A stretch of DNA of 35,071 nt from CBDUBH01 sp965365345 (GCA_965365345.1 CBDUBH010000034.1:1-35071); one strand, 5' to 3'; numbered from the stretch's first letter, positions 8,281 through 18,540 are shown. Notes: generated by a model from the letters alone, not told the origin. Translations and numbers: made by a program.

Positions 8281-8501
8281 TGAATTCTTTTCTGAAAATT
8301 CATATCACAATTTTCACTTATCAATAACATTTTTATAGTTTATTTTAAACTAAATTTCAATTAAACTTGTCATATTAAACAAATCGTTTTAAGCAATTTA
8401 CATTTTAAATCTGTTCCCTTTTTACTATCTTTATTGGGAAAATTTTAAAATTTAAATTTAAAGTAAATTAAATTGTCATCTGAAATGAAGAAACAATAGC
8501 C

Positions 8502-9677
8502 ATGAAAAGTTTTAATAAAATTTTAATATTGATGTTGCTATTTTTTGCAATGGTTTCGGTAAGTTTTGCTTATCTTTATTTTGCAAAAGAAAACAAAAAC
8601 GGCGAATTGAATTTCCGCGTAACCTCAAACGGCGATACAATTTCAACCGCAGAAAAAAGAATTGAAAATTCAAATATCATTTCCAATCAAAGAAGCAGTT
8701 TAATTACCGAAACTGTAAAATCCGCAAGTCCTGCCGTAGTTGGAATTACAGTTACGGAAATTTTGGAATACCGCGATCCTTATGTTGATGATCCGTTCTA
8801 CAGGTTTTTCTTCGGCGACAGATCGAGACAATATAAATCTCAAAGTCGCGGATCGGGAGTTATAATTTCAAATGATGGTTTCATTTTGACAAATGATCAC
8901 GTTGCCGGAAGCGGCTCGGAAATTACCGTAACATTAACAAACGGGAAACATTATAAAGCCGAAAGAATCGGAACTGATCCTATTTCTGATATCTGTCTTT
9001 TAAAGATAAGCGAAAAAAATCTTTCATATATAAAATTCGGAAATTCTGATGACGCAATTATTGGTGAATGGGTAATTGCTTTGGGAAATCCGTTCGGACT
9101 TTTCGAAATAAACAACAAGCCGATTGTAACAGTAGGAGTTGTGAGCGCAACCGGAATGAATTTGGAACCGGTAAATAACAGATATTATTTGGGAATGATA
9201 CAAACCGATGCTGCAATTAATGGCGGTAACAGCGGCGGACCTTTGATCAACAGCGCAGGAGAATTAATCGGGATTAATACTTTGATTTACGGCGCGCAAG
9301 GAAATATCGGAATCGGTTTTGCAATTCCTATTAATAAAGTTTCCAAAATTGTAAATGAATTAAAACGAAACGGCGAAGTTGATAGAAATTTCTGGATCGG
9401 AATGCGCGTTCAAAATATTGATGAGGAAATTGCAAAATATTACAAGCTTCCAAATATAAGCGGAGTTATTGTAACTTATATTGATAAAAATTCGCCGAGC
9501 GATAAAGCCGGAATTCAAGTCGGTGATATAATTACAACTGTTGAAGGAATACCCGTTAATAATGATCGCTCGCTTATCGGAATTTTTCAGGAATTCAGAA
9601 CCGGAGAATCGATAAAAATTAATATTATCAGAGAGAATAAATCACAAATAAAAACAATGAAACTGGAAAAAAGATAA
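8502..9677 (+). CDS. HtrA/Deg-family serine protease, single PDZ, membrane-anchored
   Basis: An envelope quality-control protease of the trypsin-like S1C family. It has 391 residues: an N-terminal hydrophobic segment (about 6-27) that acts as anchor or uncleaved signal; a protease domain (about 70-285) with the triad His133 (TNDHVAG), Asp163 (SDICLLKI) and Ser244 (GGNSGGPL); and one PDZ domain (about 295-388, including SGVIVTYIDKNSPSDKAGI). One PDZ plus an anchor resembles DegS, whereas DegP has two PDZ domains; bacterial Do-like proteins vary, so I leave the symbol empty. Residues 85-110 are rich in Asp, Tyr, Phe and Arg, like the LA loop of Deg proteases. Its TAA overlaps the ATG of purB by one base, so the two are probably translated together. 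Confidence 0.93.
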   Translation: MKSFNKILILMLLFFAMVSVSFAYLYFAKENKNGELNFRVTSNGDTISTAEKRIENSNIISNQRSSLITETVKSASPAVVGITVTEILEYRDPYVDDPFYRFFFGDRSRQYKSQSRGSGVIISNDGFILTNDHVAGSGSEITVTLTNGKHYKAERIGTDPISDICLLKISEKNLSYIKFGNSDDAIIGEWVIALGNPFGLFEINNKPIVTVGVVSATGMNLEPVNNRYYLGMIQTDAAINGGNSGGPLINSAGELIGINTLIYGAQGNIGIGFAIPINKVSKIVNELKRNGEVDRNFWIGMRVQNIDEEIAKYYKLPNISGVIVTYIDKNSPSDKAGIQVGDIITTVEGIPVNNDRSLIGIFQEFRTGESIKINIIRENKSQIKTMKLEKR

Positions 9678-10975
9678 TGATTGAAAGGTACACGCTCCCT
9701 GAAATGGGAAAAATCTGGCATGATGAATTCAAATTTAAAACCTGGCTCGATATCGAAATTTTAGCTTGTGAAGCCCGCGCAGAAATGGGAGAAATTCCAA
9801 AAGAAGATGTTGAGATCATTAAGCAAAAAGCAAATTTTGATGTAAAAAGAGTTTTGGAAATTGAAGAAACTACAAAACATGATGTTATCGCTTTTTTAAC
9901 AAATGTTGCCGAATATGTTGGTCCGGAATCAAGACATATACATTACGGAATGACAAGTTCCGATATTTTAGACACGGCACTTTCCTTTCAAATGAAAAAA
10001 GCGGGCGAAATTCTTCTTCAAAAATTATTTGATTTAAAAGATGCTTTAAAACAAAGAGCGATTGAACATAAAAATACAATTTGCATCGGAAGAAGTCACG
10101 GAATTCATGCAGAACCCACAACAATGGGATTGAAATTTGCGCTGTGGTATGAAGAAACAGATCGAAATATCGAAAGATTAAAACGCGCGATCGAAATTAT
10201 CAGCGTTGGGCAAATTTCAGGAGCGGTGGGAACTTTCGCTCACCTTTCACCAAAAGTTGAAGAATTTGTCTGCGAAAAAATGGGATTAAAACCTGAACCC
10301 GTTTCAACTCAAGTAATTCAAAGAGACAGGCACGCAGAATTTTTAACAACACTTTCAATAATTGCAGCAACATTGGAAAAAATCTCAGTTGAAATTCGCC
10401 ATCTGCAAAGAACCGAAGTTTTGGAAGCCGAAGAATATTTTTCGAAAGGTCAAAAAGGATCTTCAGCAATGCCGCATAAAAGAAATCCTATTACATGCGA
10501 AAGAATTACCGGACTTGCAAGAATTTTGCGAAGCAACGCCATGGCGGCACTTGAAAATGTTGCGCTTTGGCATGAAAGGGATATTTCACATTCATCAGTT
10601 GAAAGAATAATTGTTCCCGATAGCTGCATCGCACTTGATTACATGTTAAATCTTTCCGTAAAACTAATAAAAAATCTTTTGATCTATCCTGAAAATATGA
10701 TCAAGAATTTGAACATTACACGCGGACTTGTTTTTTCACAAACTGTTCTTTTAAAACTAGTAAACAAAGGCGCAACGCGCGAAGATGCCTACAGATTGGT
10801 TCAAACTCCGGCAATGGAAGTTTGGGCTGACCAAAATAAAAATTTAAAAGATGAATTGATTAATTCCGTAGAAGTTTCAAAATATTTAACCAAAGAAGAA
10901 ATTGAAGAAATTTTTTCAAACAGCGATACTTTGAAAAATGTTGATTTTATTTTTAGCAGAACCATTGAAAAATAA
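9677..10975 (+). CDS. purB: Adenylosuccinate lyase
   Basis: Catalyses two steps of purine synthesis: SAICAR to AICAR plus fumarate, and adenylosuccinate to AMP plus fumarate. At 432 residues it is normal for the bacterial short form. It starts MIERYTLPEMGKIW, typical of this form. The fumarase/aspartase superfamily signature SSAMPHKRNP lies at about residues 262-271 on the flexible catalytic loop. Other family motifs are HYGMTSSDILDTA, GRSHGIHAEPTTMG and WHERDISHSSVER. The start overlaps the stop of the upstream protease by one base, and a strong terminator follows within 30 bases. Pairing with a Deg protease has no obvious functional reason. Confidence 0.97.
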   Translation: MIERYTLPEMGKIWHDEFKFKTWLDIEILACEARAEMGEIPKEDVEIIKQKANFDVKRVLEIEETTKHDVIAFLTNVAEYVGPESRHIHYGMTSSDILDTALSFQMKKAGEILLQKLFDLKDALKQRAIEHKNTICIGRSHGIHAEPTTMGLKFALWYEETDRNIERLKRAIEIISVGQISGAVGTFAHLSPKVEEFVCEKMGLKPEPVSTQVIQRDRHAEFLTTLSIIAATLEKISVEIRHLQRTEVLEAEEYFSKGQKGSSAMPHKRNPITCERITGLARILRSNAMAALENVALWHERDISHSSVERIIVPDSCIALDYMLNLSVKLIKNLLIYPENMIKNLNITRGLVFSQTVLLKLVNKGATREDAYRLVQTPAMEVWADQNKNLKDELINSVEVSKYLTKEEIEEIFSNSDTLKNVDFIFSRTIEK

Positions 10976-11003
10976 ATATTGAAATTTAATTTCTATAAAA
11001 ATT

Positions 11004-11037
11004 AAAGCGTAAATATTCATTGAAATATTTACGCTTT
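11004..11037 (+). terminator. Strong intrinsic terminator after purB
   Basis: A perfect 14-bp stem (AAAGCGTAAATATT at 11004-11017 with its complement at 11024-11037) has a six-base loop CATTGA and is followed by TTTATTG. It ends the protease-purB transcript. Confidence 0.85.
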
Positions 11038-11236
11038 TTTATTGTTAAATTTATTCATTTTCATTTTAAGTGAAATCTTTTAGATTTAATTAATAAAGCT
11101 GTTTAGAAAATAAATCCGGTTTAAAGATTATTTTTAAAATGGTTTTAAAAAGAAAATACAGACAAATTCAATTAACATTTTATGTTAAATAAGATCTATC
11201 TTCCACTCTACTCTAAAAATTCTACAGGCAGTTTTA

Positions 11237-14212
11237 ATGAAAAAGATCTATGAAAAATTTCTGAATTTTTCGCAACGCAGGAATATTTTTATCCTTTTGA
11301 TAATTTTCTTCATTATCATTTTTTCATTGATCTTTTCTTTGGAACTTCTCGAAAATCTTTTTCATTACAATTCCCCTTTCAGCAGATTTTCAATTTTTAC
11401 AATTTCCATAATTTCTTCTATTGCAACTTTTATGGCTTTTATTGCAATTAGAAGTTATAAAGATCAATTAATAAAATTGCAGGAAGAAATTTCTAAAAGA
11501 AAATTAAGCGAAGAGATTTTACGCAACAGTGAAAATTTATACAAGCAGCTTGTAGCATTTTCATCCGATTTAATTATAGTTTTAGAAAATGGAAAGATTA
11601 CTTATATAAATCCCGGCGGCGTTAAGCTTTTAGGATACAAAAATCATGAAGAACTTTTAAATAAAGATTATATTTCACTTGTGAGTTTTGAACAGCGCGA
11701 TGAAACTTCCGCTCAAATAAATTCAATAATTTCAGGAAAGGATAATTCCCTTTTCATTGAAGAAAAACTGATCAAAAAAGATCTATCTGAAATTTATATT
11801 GAAAGAGGATTTTTTCCATATCTTTCAAAAACCGGTTTATCGGTTTTGCTTATCGGTAAAAATCTGATGGATATTAAACGCACTCAGGAAGCGTTACAAA
11901 AAAGCGAAGAACGTTTTAAAATGATCGTTCAAAATATTCAAGAATATGTTTACAGCGGCACTTACCAAAACGGAACTGTAGTTTCAAATTATCATAGTCC
12001 CAAATGCACGCAAATAACCGGATTTACACCGGAAGAATATAACAGCGATCCTGATCTTTGGATCAAAATGGTTCACCCCGAAGATAGAGACTGGATTTAC
12101 ATACTTTTCGAAAAATTTACCGAAAACATTCAATCCACAGTTGAACACAGAATAATTCATAAAAACGGAACTGAAAGATGGATATCAAACACATTTACGG
12201 TTGAAATAGACAAAAATAATCTTTACAGAATTGATGGATTTATACTTGATATTACCGAGCGTGTTAATTCCGAAAAAGTTTTAAAAGAACAAAATGTTTT
12301 TCTGCAAAGATTAATTGATAATATTCCAAATCCGATTTTTTACAAAGAAATAAATTCCGGATTCAAACTGATAAATACTGCTTTTGAAGAATTTTTAGGA
12401 ATTTCAAAAGATTACATTCTGAATAAAAATATTACTGAACTTAATTCTCCTCTTTTAAATGAATTCAGCGTAAAAGTTGAAAACGGAATATGGAGCAAAG
12501 ATGAACTTACCGGAAAAGAAATTGAAATTTCAACAGATGTTTTCAATAAGAATTTTCTCTTCAATAAAGTAAATTTCATGAATGAAAAAGACGAGCAGTA
12601 CGGCGTTCTCGGAATTTTGGTTGATATTTCAAATCTAAAAAATGTTCAAAATGAATTGAATGCAAGCCTTTCAATAATAAAAGAAATTGAAAAGATAATA
12701 AATAAAAGTCCGGTTGTAGTTTTAATTTTAACAGCAGATGAAAATTTAAGCGTAAATTATATTTCGGAAAATATTTCGCAATTCAAGTATGACAGAAATG
12801 AAATTCTCGATCGCAAAATTAAATTTTTGGATTTGATTTATCCTGAAGACAAAAAACAACTGACCGATGATCTAATACTTTTTTCTTTTGATCCTGCAAA
12901 TGATTTTAATGAAGAATTAAGAATTATAACCCCGGATAATCAAATCAAATGGATCGATTGCAGATTATGGAAAGTAAAAGATGAAAAAGAAAAGATCAAA
13001 ACTTATCAGGGAATTTTGACTGATATTACCGAAAGAAAACTTGCGGAACTTTTGCTAAAAGAAAGTCGTGAAAAGTATAAAACCATCACTGAAAATTCAT
13101 ACGATCTTATTTGCGAATTGAACAGCAAAAATCATTTCATTTATGTAAGTCCTAACTTCGGCGAGGTTTTAAATTATTCGCATGAAGAACTTTTGGAAAA
13201 AAATATAATTGATTTTGTTCACATTGATGATCTTCCCGGATTTTTAACAGAATTAAAAAAAGAAGCGTTCCAGGTAAATTTCAGATTTAAGCAAAGTAAC
13301 GGCGAGTGGCTTTGGTTTGAAGGTGCGGGAAAAAGATTCAAATCAGCAAATGCCCGTGAAAGATGCGTTTTTATTGCAAGAGATATTTCCGAAAGAAAGA
13401 AAATTGAAGAACAATTAATTCAATCTGAAAAGTTAATGGCAATCGGCGAAATGAGTGCAATGATAGCGCACGAATTCCGGAATTCATTGACTTCTATAAA
13501 AATGATCTTGCAGCTTCACAGCGAAATTGAAGTTTTAACCGAAGGACAAAAAAAATCACTCTTTGTTGCGCTGAATTCAATAAAACATATGGAAGATGTT
13601 GTAAAGCAGTTATTAAATTATGCGCATCCCGTTCAAATGGATCTTCAAATTTGCGATCTAAATTCAATTATAAATGAATGTTCCGGTTTCCCGATAATTC
13701 AGGCGAAAAGGAAATTCATTCAGGTGATCAAAAAATTTGATAAATCTTTACCGCCTGTTTTGCTTCATTCTGCGAGTATAAAAGATGCTGTTTTTAATCT
13801 TCTAATTAATGCTGTTCAGGCTTTTGAAAATACAAATCTGAAAGTTTGGAAAAGAATTTATCTTATAACAAAAAAAATAATTCTTGAAGAAACCGTTAAA
13901 GATTACGATTTTTCATACGGACAAGGAAGTTTGGCAATAAAGAAAAAAAATCAAAAAGATCAGCAGGTAATTTTACCGAAAGGTTCAGAGTGCATTTACA
14001 TAGAAATTAATGATAATGCATGTGGAATTGATGAAAATATTTTAAGCAGAATTTTTGAACCGTTTGTTACAACAAAAGAAAAAGGCTCGGGACTGGGATT
14101 ACCAACAGTTAAAAGGACAATAAACGCGCACGGCGGCATCATTTGCGTTGAAAGCAAAGTTAATGTGGGCACTGTTTTTAAAATCTACCTGCCTTTGAAA
14201 CTTAGCAGTTAG
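11237..14212 (+). CDS. Membrane-anchored multi-PAS sensor histidine kinase
   Basis: A 991-residue kinase. Two hydrophobic segments (about 16-38 and 50-70) enclose only a short loop, so the anchor probably does not itself bind an external ligand. Five PAS-like domains follow at about 95-215, 220-345, 350-470, 480-605 and 610-728; the second has the PAS_3-like HSPKC...ITGF...MVHPEDR pattern. The HisKA box MIAHEFRNSLTSIK has the phospho-acceptor at His745. The HATPase domain shows an N-box (NLLINAVQAF), a D-box (NDNACGIDENI), and F/G-boxes (FEPFVTTKEKGSGLGLPTV). The arrangement is NtrB-like, fitting the NtrC-class regulator two genes on. About 45 extra residues lie between N-box and D-box. The next gene encodes a same-order paralog. 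The ATG at 11237 has only a weak ribosome site (AGGCAG). Confidence 0.93.
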   Translation: MKKIYEKFLNFSQRRNIFILLIIFFIIIFSLIFSLELLENLFHYNSPFSRFSIFTISIISSIATFMAFIAIRSYKDQLIKLQEEISKRKLSEEILRNSENLYKQLVAFSSDLIIVLENGKITYINPGGVKLLGYKNHEELLNKDYISLVSFEQRDETSAQINSIISGKDNSLFIEEKLIKKDLSEIYIERGFFPYLSKTGLSVLLIGKNLMDIKRTQEALQKSEERFKMIVQNIQEYVYSGTYQNGTVVSNYHSPKCTQITGFTPEEYNSDPDLWIKMVHPEDRDWIYILFEKFTENIQSTVEHRIIHKNGTERWISNTFTVEIDKNNLYRIDGFILDITERVNSEKVLKEQNVFLQRLIDNIPNPIFYKEINSGFKLINTAFEEFLGISKDYILNKNITELNSPLLNEFSVKVENGIWSKDELTGKEIEISTDVFNKNFLFNKVNFMNEKDEQYGVLGILVDISNLKNVQNELNASLSIIKEIEKIINKSPVVVLILTADENLSVNYISENISQFKYDRNEILDRKIKFLDLIYPEDKKQLTDDLILFSFDPANDFNEELRIITPDNQIKWIDCRLWKVKDEKEKIKTYQGILTDITERKLAELLLKESREKYKTITENSYDLICELNSKNHFIYVSPNFGEVLNYSHEELLEKNIIDFVHIDDLPGFLTELKKEAFQVNFRFKQSNGEWLWFEGAGKRFKSANARERCVFIARDISERKKIEEQLIQSEKLMAIGEMSAMIAHEFRNSLTSIKMILQLHSEIEVLTEGQKKSLFVALNSIKHMEDVVKQLLNYAHPVQMDLQICDLNSIINECSGFPIIQAKRKFIQVIKKFDKSLPPVLLHSASIKDAVFNLLINAVQAFENTNLKVWKRIYLITKKIILEETVKDYDFSYGQGSLAIKKKNQKDQQVILPKGSECIYIEINDNACGIDENILSRIFEPFVTTKEKGSGLGLPTVKRTINAHGGIICVESKVNVGTVFKIYLPLKLSS

Positions 14213-14229
14213 TTGTTATTTTAAATTAG

Positions 14230-14256
14230 AAAATGCTTTTGTCTTTTAAGCATTTT
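14230..14256 (+). terminator. Weak hairpin between the two kinase genes
   Basis: AAAATGCTT (14230-14238) pairs with AAGCATTTT (14248-14256) around a nine-base loop, with only AATTGTTAAG after it. It may reduce read-through from the first kinase to the second or stabilise the upstream message. A full terminator would cut the operon. Confidence 0.4.
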
Positions 14257-14278
14257 AATTGTTAAGCGGGAGCAAATA

Positions 14279-17017
14279 ATGTTAAACGAAGAAATTGATT
14301 CCGGAAATTCGACTAAAAATTTAGCCGGTAAAGATGCTAAGATTTATAAATTTCTGAAAAAAACTTCTGATCTTTTAATGATAATTTCAGATTTGAAAAT
14401 TCTTGAATTAAATTCCGCCGGAAGAAATTTGTTTGAAGTAAGCAAAAGTGAAATTGAGGGAAACGATAATATTGAACAATTTCTTGATCCTGCAGTTTTT
14501 CCAAAATTTAAATCTCTAATCAAAAAAGTTATTGAAAATTCAAATCTTGATAAACCGAAAGAAATTTGTTTTATAGCTAAATCCGGTAAGAATATTTTTA
14601 TTGACGCGTATTTTACAAAAATAAATTATGAAGGAAATCCCGCAGTTTTAATTAAAGGTCATGATATAACTTTTCATAAGGAATATGAAGAAAGATTACA
14701 AAAAAGCGAAGCGTTATTTAAAACCATAATTCATAATATTAACGGATATATTTACAATACAAATTATTTAAACGGTTCTGTTATTTCAACTTATCATAGT
14801 CCGAAGTGTTTAAAAATTACAGGATACAAACCGGAAGAATATTCTAACGATCCCCTTTTATGGATAAAAATGGTTCATCCTGATGATAGAAAATCTGTGT
14901 TTGAATTTTTTATGAATTTAAAACCTGATAGCAAAAGGAATTCAATTGAACACAGAATAATTCATAAAAACGGAAAAGTAAGATGGATCGCAAATACTTT
15001 TAATCCGATCTTCAATAAAAATAATGAACTTTTGCGTTTGGATGGATTTATTATTGACATTACCGATAAAAAAAATTCTGAAAAAGCTTTGCAGGAAAAA
15101 AATGTTTTTCTTCAAACTGTAATTGATTCACTTCCAAATCCGGTATTCTTTAAAAATACTGAAGGAATTTATCTAGGCTGTAACAAAGCTTTTGAAGAAC
15201 TTACCGGAATGAAGCGCGAAAGTATAATCGGAAAATCCATTCATCAAATTTCTTCTACAAAATATTCTTTAAAAAGCAGCCAAATTGATGAAAGTCTTAT
15301 TTCCGGATTAATGAAAAATTCCTATTACGGAAAATTTGCTTTGCGTGATGGAACATTTAAAGATCTGATTATAAATAAAGCTTCGTATAAAAATTTGTAT
15401 GGCGAAATCAGCGGGATTGTCGGAGTAATTGTTGATGTGACAAATTTAAAACAAATTCAGGATGATCTTCAAAAAGCAATTGATAAACTTAAAGAACTTG
15501 AAATCATCATTAACAAAAGTTCGGCTGTAGTTTTTCTTTTCAGTTACCCGGGAGAAATGTCGGTAGAATTTGTTTCTGAAAATATTGCTCAATTCGGATA
15601 TAAACCAAATGATTTTATACACAAGAAAATAAATTTTTCTGATATTGTTCATCCTGATGATATTGACAATTTAACAAAAAAATTCAGATCTATCCGGAAG
15701 AAAAATCTTGAAGAAATTAATATTGAGTTCCGTATTTTAACCGCCAATAAGGAAGTTCGCTGGGTTGATAGCAGAAATTGGATCCGCCAGGATCCATTTG
15801 GAATGATAAGCCATATTCAGGGGGTTCTAATTGATATAACAAATCGAAAAATTGCCGAACAAAACTTAATTTTAAGCGAAGAAAGATACCGGACAGTTGC
15901 AGAAAATTCTTACGATCTTATTTGTGAAATTGATAATGAATCAAAATTTGTTTTTATCAGTCCGAATTTCAAAGATGTTTTGGGTTACGAGAAATCAGAA
16001 CTTATCGGAAGTCCTTTTGTAAATTATGTAAACTATAATGATATACAAATTGTAAATTCAGAATTGAAAAAGAATTTCGGCAGGGCAAATTTAAGATTTA
16101 AGCATAAAGACGGTACTTGGCTTTGGTTTGAATGTACCGGAAACAGATTTGTAACTAATGACGGAAAAGTGCTGGGTGTAATAATTATGCGAGATATAGG
16201 CGAACGAATAAAATTCGAAAAGCAGTTGATTCAAACCGAAAAAATTATGGCGATTGGAGAAATGAGCGCAATGATAGCACATGAATTCAGAAATGCGCTG
16301 ACCTCGGTAAAAATGATCTTGCAAATTCATGGCGAAAGTGAAAATTTAAAAGATAGTGAAAAAAGATCATTGATCACTGCGATAAATTCAATTTATCATA
16401 TGGAAAAAATTGTAAATCAATTATTAAATTTTTCGCATCCTGCCCCGCTTGAATTTCAAAATGAAGATCCGGTAGAAATTCTTTCAGAAATAATTCCTTT
16501 TATAAAAATGGAATGTTCAAAACGAAGCATAAATTTCATAACAAAATTTGAATCCGGAATGCCCGGAATTTTCATGAACGCACAAAGTATAAAAGATGCT
16601 TTGATAAATTTGCTAATCAATGCAACTCAGGCATTTGATGAAAATCATAAAAAGCTTACGCGGAAAGTTTCTTTTTTTTCAAAATGCGTTGAAGCAGAAG
16701 AAAATCTTCGTGATGTTTCTTTTGAAGTTGATGATGTAACCAAAAAATTTTCAAAATCATCAAAAAGAGAGATCACAATCCCAAAAGGAACCGAATGTAT
16801 CTTAATCGAAATTTCCGATAACGGAATCGGGATTGATGAAAATTTCATTTCACGAATTTTTGAACCTTTCTTTACAACAAAAGAAAAAGGATCCGGACTT
16901 GGTTTATCAATAGTAAAACGCACAATAAATTCACACAACGGAATAATTTCGGTTTCCAGTAAAAAAGGCATTGGAACAACTTTCAAAATATATTTGCCTT
17001 TATTTGTTAAAAGGTAA
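14279..17017 (+). CDS. Soluble multi-PAS sensor histidine kinase, tandem paralog
   Basis: A 912-residue paralog of the preceding kinase without membrane segments, so it should sense in the cytoplasm. Five PAS-like domains at about 20-135, 140-265, 270-395, 400-525 and 535-652 follow the same order as in the first kinase. Matching landmarks include SGTYQNGTVVSNYHSPKC there against NTNYLNGSVISTYHSPKC here. The HisKA box MIAHEFRNALTSVK carries His668. The HATPase N-box (NLLINATQAF), D-box (SDNGIGIDENF) and G-box (TTKEKGSGLGLSIV) are intact, so it should be active. It shares the extra stretch between N-box and D-box. GGGAG lies 7-8 bases before the ATG. The stop is 3 bases before the activator gene, so translation of the two is probably coupled. 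Confidence 0.93.
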   Translation: MLNEEIDSGNSTKNLAGKDAKIYKFLKKTSDLLMIISDLKILELNSAGRNLFEVSKSEIEGNDNIEQFLDPAVFPKFKSLIKKVIENSNLDKPKEICFIAKSGKNIFIDAYFTKINYEGNPAVLIKGHDITFHKEYEERLQKSEALFKTIIHNINGYIYNTNYLNGSVISTYHSPKCLKITGYKPEEYSNDPLLWIKMVHPDDRKSVFEFFMNLKPDSKRNSIEHRIIHKNGKVRWIANTFNPIFNKNNELLRLDGFIIDITDKKNSEKALQEKNVFLQTVIDSLPNPVFFKNTEGIYLGCNKAFEELTGMKRESIIGKSIHQISSTKYSLKSSQIDESLISGLMKNSYYGKFALRDGTFKDLIINKASYKNLYGEISGIVGVIVDVTNLKQIQDDLQKAIDKLKELEIIINKSSAVVFLFSYPGEMSVEFVSENIAQFGYKPNDFIHKKINFSDIVHPDDIDNLTKKFRSIRKKNLEEINIEFRILTANKEVRWVDSRNWIRQDPFGMISHIQGVLIDITNRKIAEQNLILSEERYRTVAENSYDLICEIDNESKFVFISPNFKDVLGYEKSELIGSPFVNYVNYNDIQIVNSELKKNFGRANLRFKHKDGTWLWFECTGNRFVTNDGKVLGVIIMRDIGERIKFEKQLIQTEKIMAIGEMSAMIAHEFRNALTSVKMILQIHGESENLKDSEKRSLITAINSIYHMEKIVNQLLNFSHPAPLEFQNEDPVEILSEIIPFIKMECSKRSINFITKFESGMPGIFMNAQSIKDALINLLINATQAFDENHKKLTRKVSFFSKCVEAEENLRDVSFEVDDVTKKFSKSSKREITIPKGTECILIEISDNGIGIDENFISRIFEPFFTTKEKGSGLGLSIVKRTINSHNGIISVSSKKGIGTTFKIYLPLFVKR

Positions 17018-17020
17018 AAA

Positions 17021-18421
17021 ATGAAAAAAATAAATATTTTAATAGCCGATGATGATGAAAATATTTTATACGCTTTTTCGCAATTTCTTGAAAAAGACGG
17101 TTACAACGGAATAATAGCAAATGATGGCGAAGAAGCTTTGCAAAAAGCAAAAACTTGTGATCCTGATGTAATTTTTCTGGATTTTACTATGCCGAAATTT
17201 GACGGGCTTCAAGTCCTTGAAAAACTCCGCAATGAAAAATCCTCTGTTCCTATCATAATCATTACCGGATTCGGAACAATGCACACAACAATAAAAGCAA
17301 TTCAACTCGGTGCATTCGAATATTTAACAAAGCCGTTGGATCTTAAAAAAGTTAGAGATACAATAAAAAGAGCCGTTGCAAGCACTAATGTAAAAATTTT
17401 CAAACCTAATGAAATTTATGATTTCAGGGAAGAAATTCATAATAGATTCGAGATAATTGGGAATTCTTCTCCTATGCAGGAAGTTTACAAATTGATCGGC
17501 TCAATTTCCACGACTCCGAACCATACTCCGGTTTTAATTCTTGGCGAAAGCGGAACAGGAAAAGAACTTGTTGCGCGTGCAATTCATAACAATAGTAAAA
17601 ATTCAGCACATCCTTTTGTTGCAATAAATTGCATGGCCTTACCTGAAAACTTACTTGAATCAGAACTATTCGGATATGAAAAAGGCGCTTTCACCGGAGC
17701 AATTGAAAGGAAATTCGGAAAGTTTGAACTCGCCGGAGAAGGAACGATTTTTCTTGATGAAATTGGCGGATTATCGCTAAATTTACAGCAAAAATTGTTA
17801 AGAGTTTTACAAAACCGTGAATTTGAAAGATTAGGCGGAAATGAAACGCACCCGGTTTCAGCGAGATTTATTGCAGCGACAAATTCAAATTTAGAGCATG
17901 AAGTTAAAACCGGAAATTTCAGAGAAGATCTATTTTATAGATTAAATGTTGCTTCTGTAAATCTTGTCCCTTTGCGGGAGCGGAAAGAAGATATTTTCCC
18001 GTTGGCAAGTTTCTTTTTGCAAAAATCAAATTATCTTTTGAAAAAAAATATTAAAGGATTATCCGAAGAATCTCTTAATTTACTTGAAAATTATGATTAT
18101 CCGGGAAACGTCCGGGAACTTTCAAATTCAATTGAACGAGCTGTAATGCTTGCAAAAGGAGAAGTTCTGCTTTCATCTGATTTTTCAGATTTAATTACCA
18201 AAAATGGTTCGCACTTTGATCCTTTTGAAATTTCAACAAATAATTTTGCTGATGCAAAAGAAATATTTTTAGATAAATTTGAAAAGAAATTTATTGATAA
18301 ACTTTTGAAAGAAACTTCAGGAAATATTGCAAAAGCCGCTGAAATTTCGGGAATGACAAGGCAAAATTTCCAGCGTTTGGTCTCAAAACATGAAATTGAA
18401 ATAAATCATTATAGGAAATAA
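17021..18421 (+). CDS. NtrC-class sigma-54-dependent response regulator
   Basis: A 466-residue enhancer-binding activator. It has a receiver domain (1-120) with acidic pocket Asp10-12, phospho-acceptor Asp54 (IFLDFTMP) and the KP pair in LTKPLD. An AAA+ domain follows (about 145-380) with Walker A GESGTGKEL (from residue 175), the sigma-54-contacting loop GAFTGA (from residue 222) and Walker B-like TIFLDEIGG. A C-terminal Fis-type helix-turn-helix ends the protein (GNIAKAAEISGMTRQNFQRL, about 435-460). The intact GAFTGA loop means it should open RpoN-dependent complexes. Its likely partners are the two kinases upstream. Candidate targets in this window are the -24/-12 promoters at 7073 and 18627. 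It resembles NtrC/AtoC/ZraR-like members; the sequence alone does not fix the subgroup. Confidence 0.95.
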   Translation: MKKINILIADDDENILYAFSQFLEKDGYNGIIANDGEEALQKAKTCDPDVIFLDFTMPKFDGLQVLEKLRNEKSSVPIIIITGFGTMHTTIKAIQLGAFEYLTKPLDLKKVRDTIKRAVASTNVKIFKPNEIYDFREEIHNRFEIIGNSSPMQEVYKLIGSISTTPNHTPVLILGESGTGKELVARAIHNNSKNSAHPFVAINCMALPENLLESELFGYEKGAFTGAIERKFGKFELAGEGTIFLDEIGGLSLNLQQKLLRVLQNREFERLGGNETHPVSARFIAATNSNLEHEVKTGNFREDLFYRLNVASVNLVPLRERKEDIFPLASFFLQKSNYLLKKNIKGLSEESLNLLENYDYPGNVRELSNSIERAVMLAKGEVLLSSDFSDLITKNGSHFDPFEISTNNFADAKEIFLDKFEKKFIDKLLKETSGNIAKAAEISGMTRQNFQRLVSKHEIEINHYRK

Positions 18422-18540
18422 ATCAGGGAATTTTTTCTTTCCAACTTTTACATAGGGGAAATCTAAATCAAATAATCTTTTCATGATTTTTTAAATTGAA
18501 TTTTAATTTAAGTTAATCATTCCTAATTTTTTATCCTTTC

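Noticed and set aside
16645..16986. 113-codon minus-strand frame opposite the second kinase
   Set aside because: Mirror of the conserved HATPase region; low complexity and no ribosome site.
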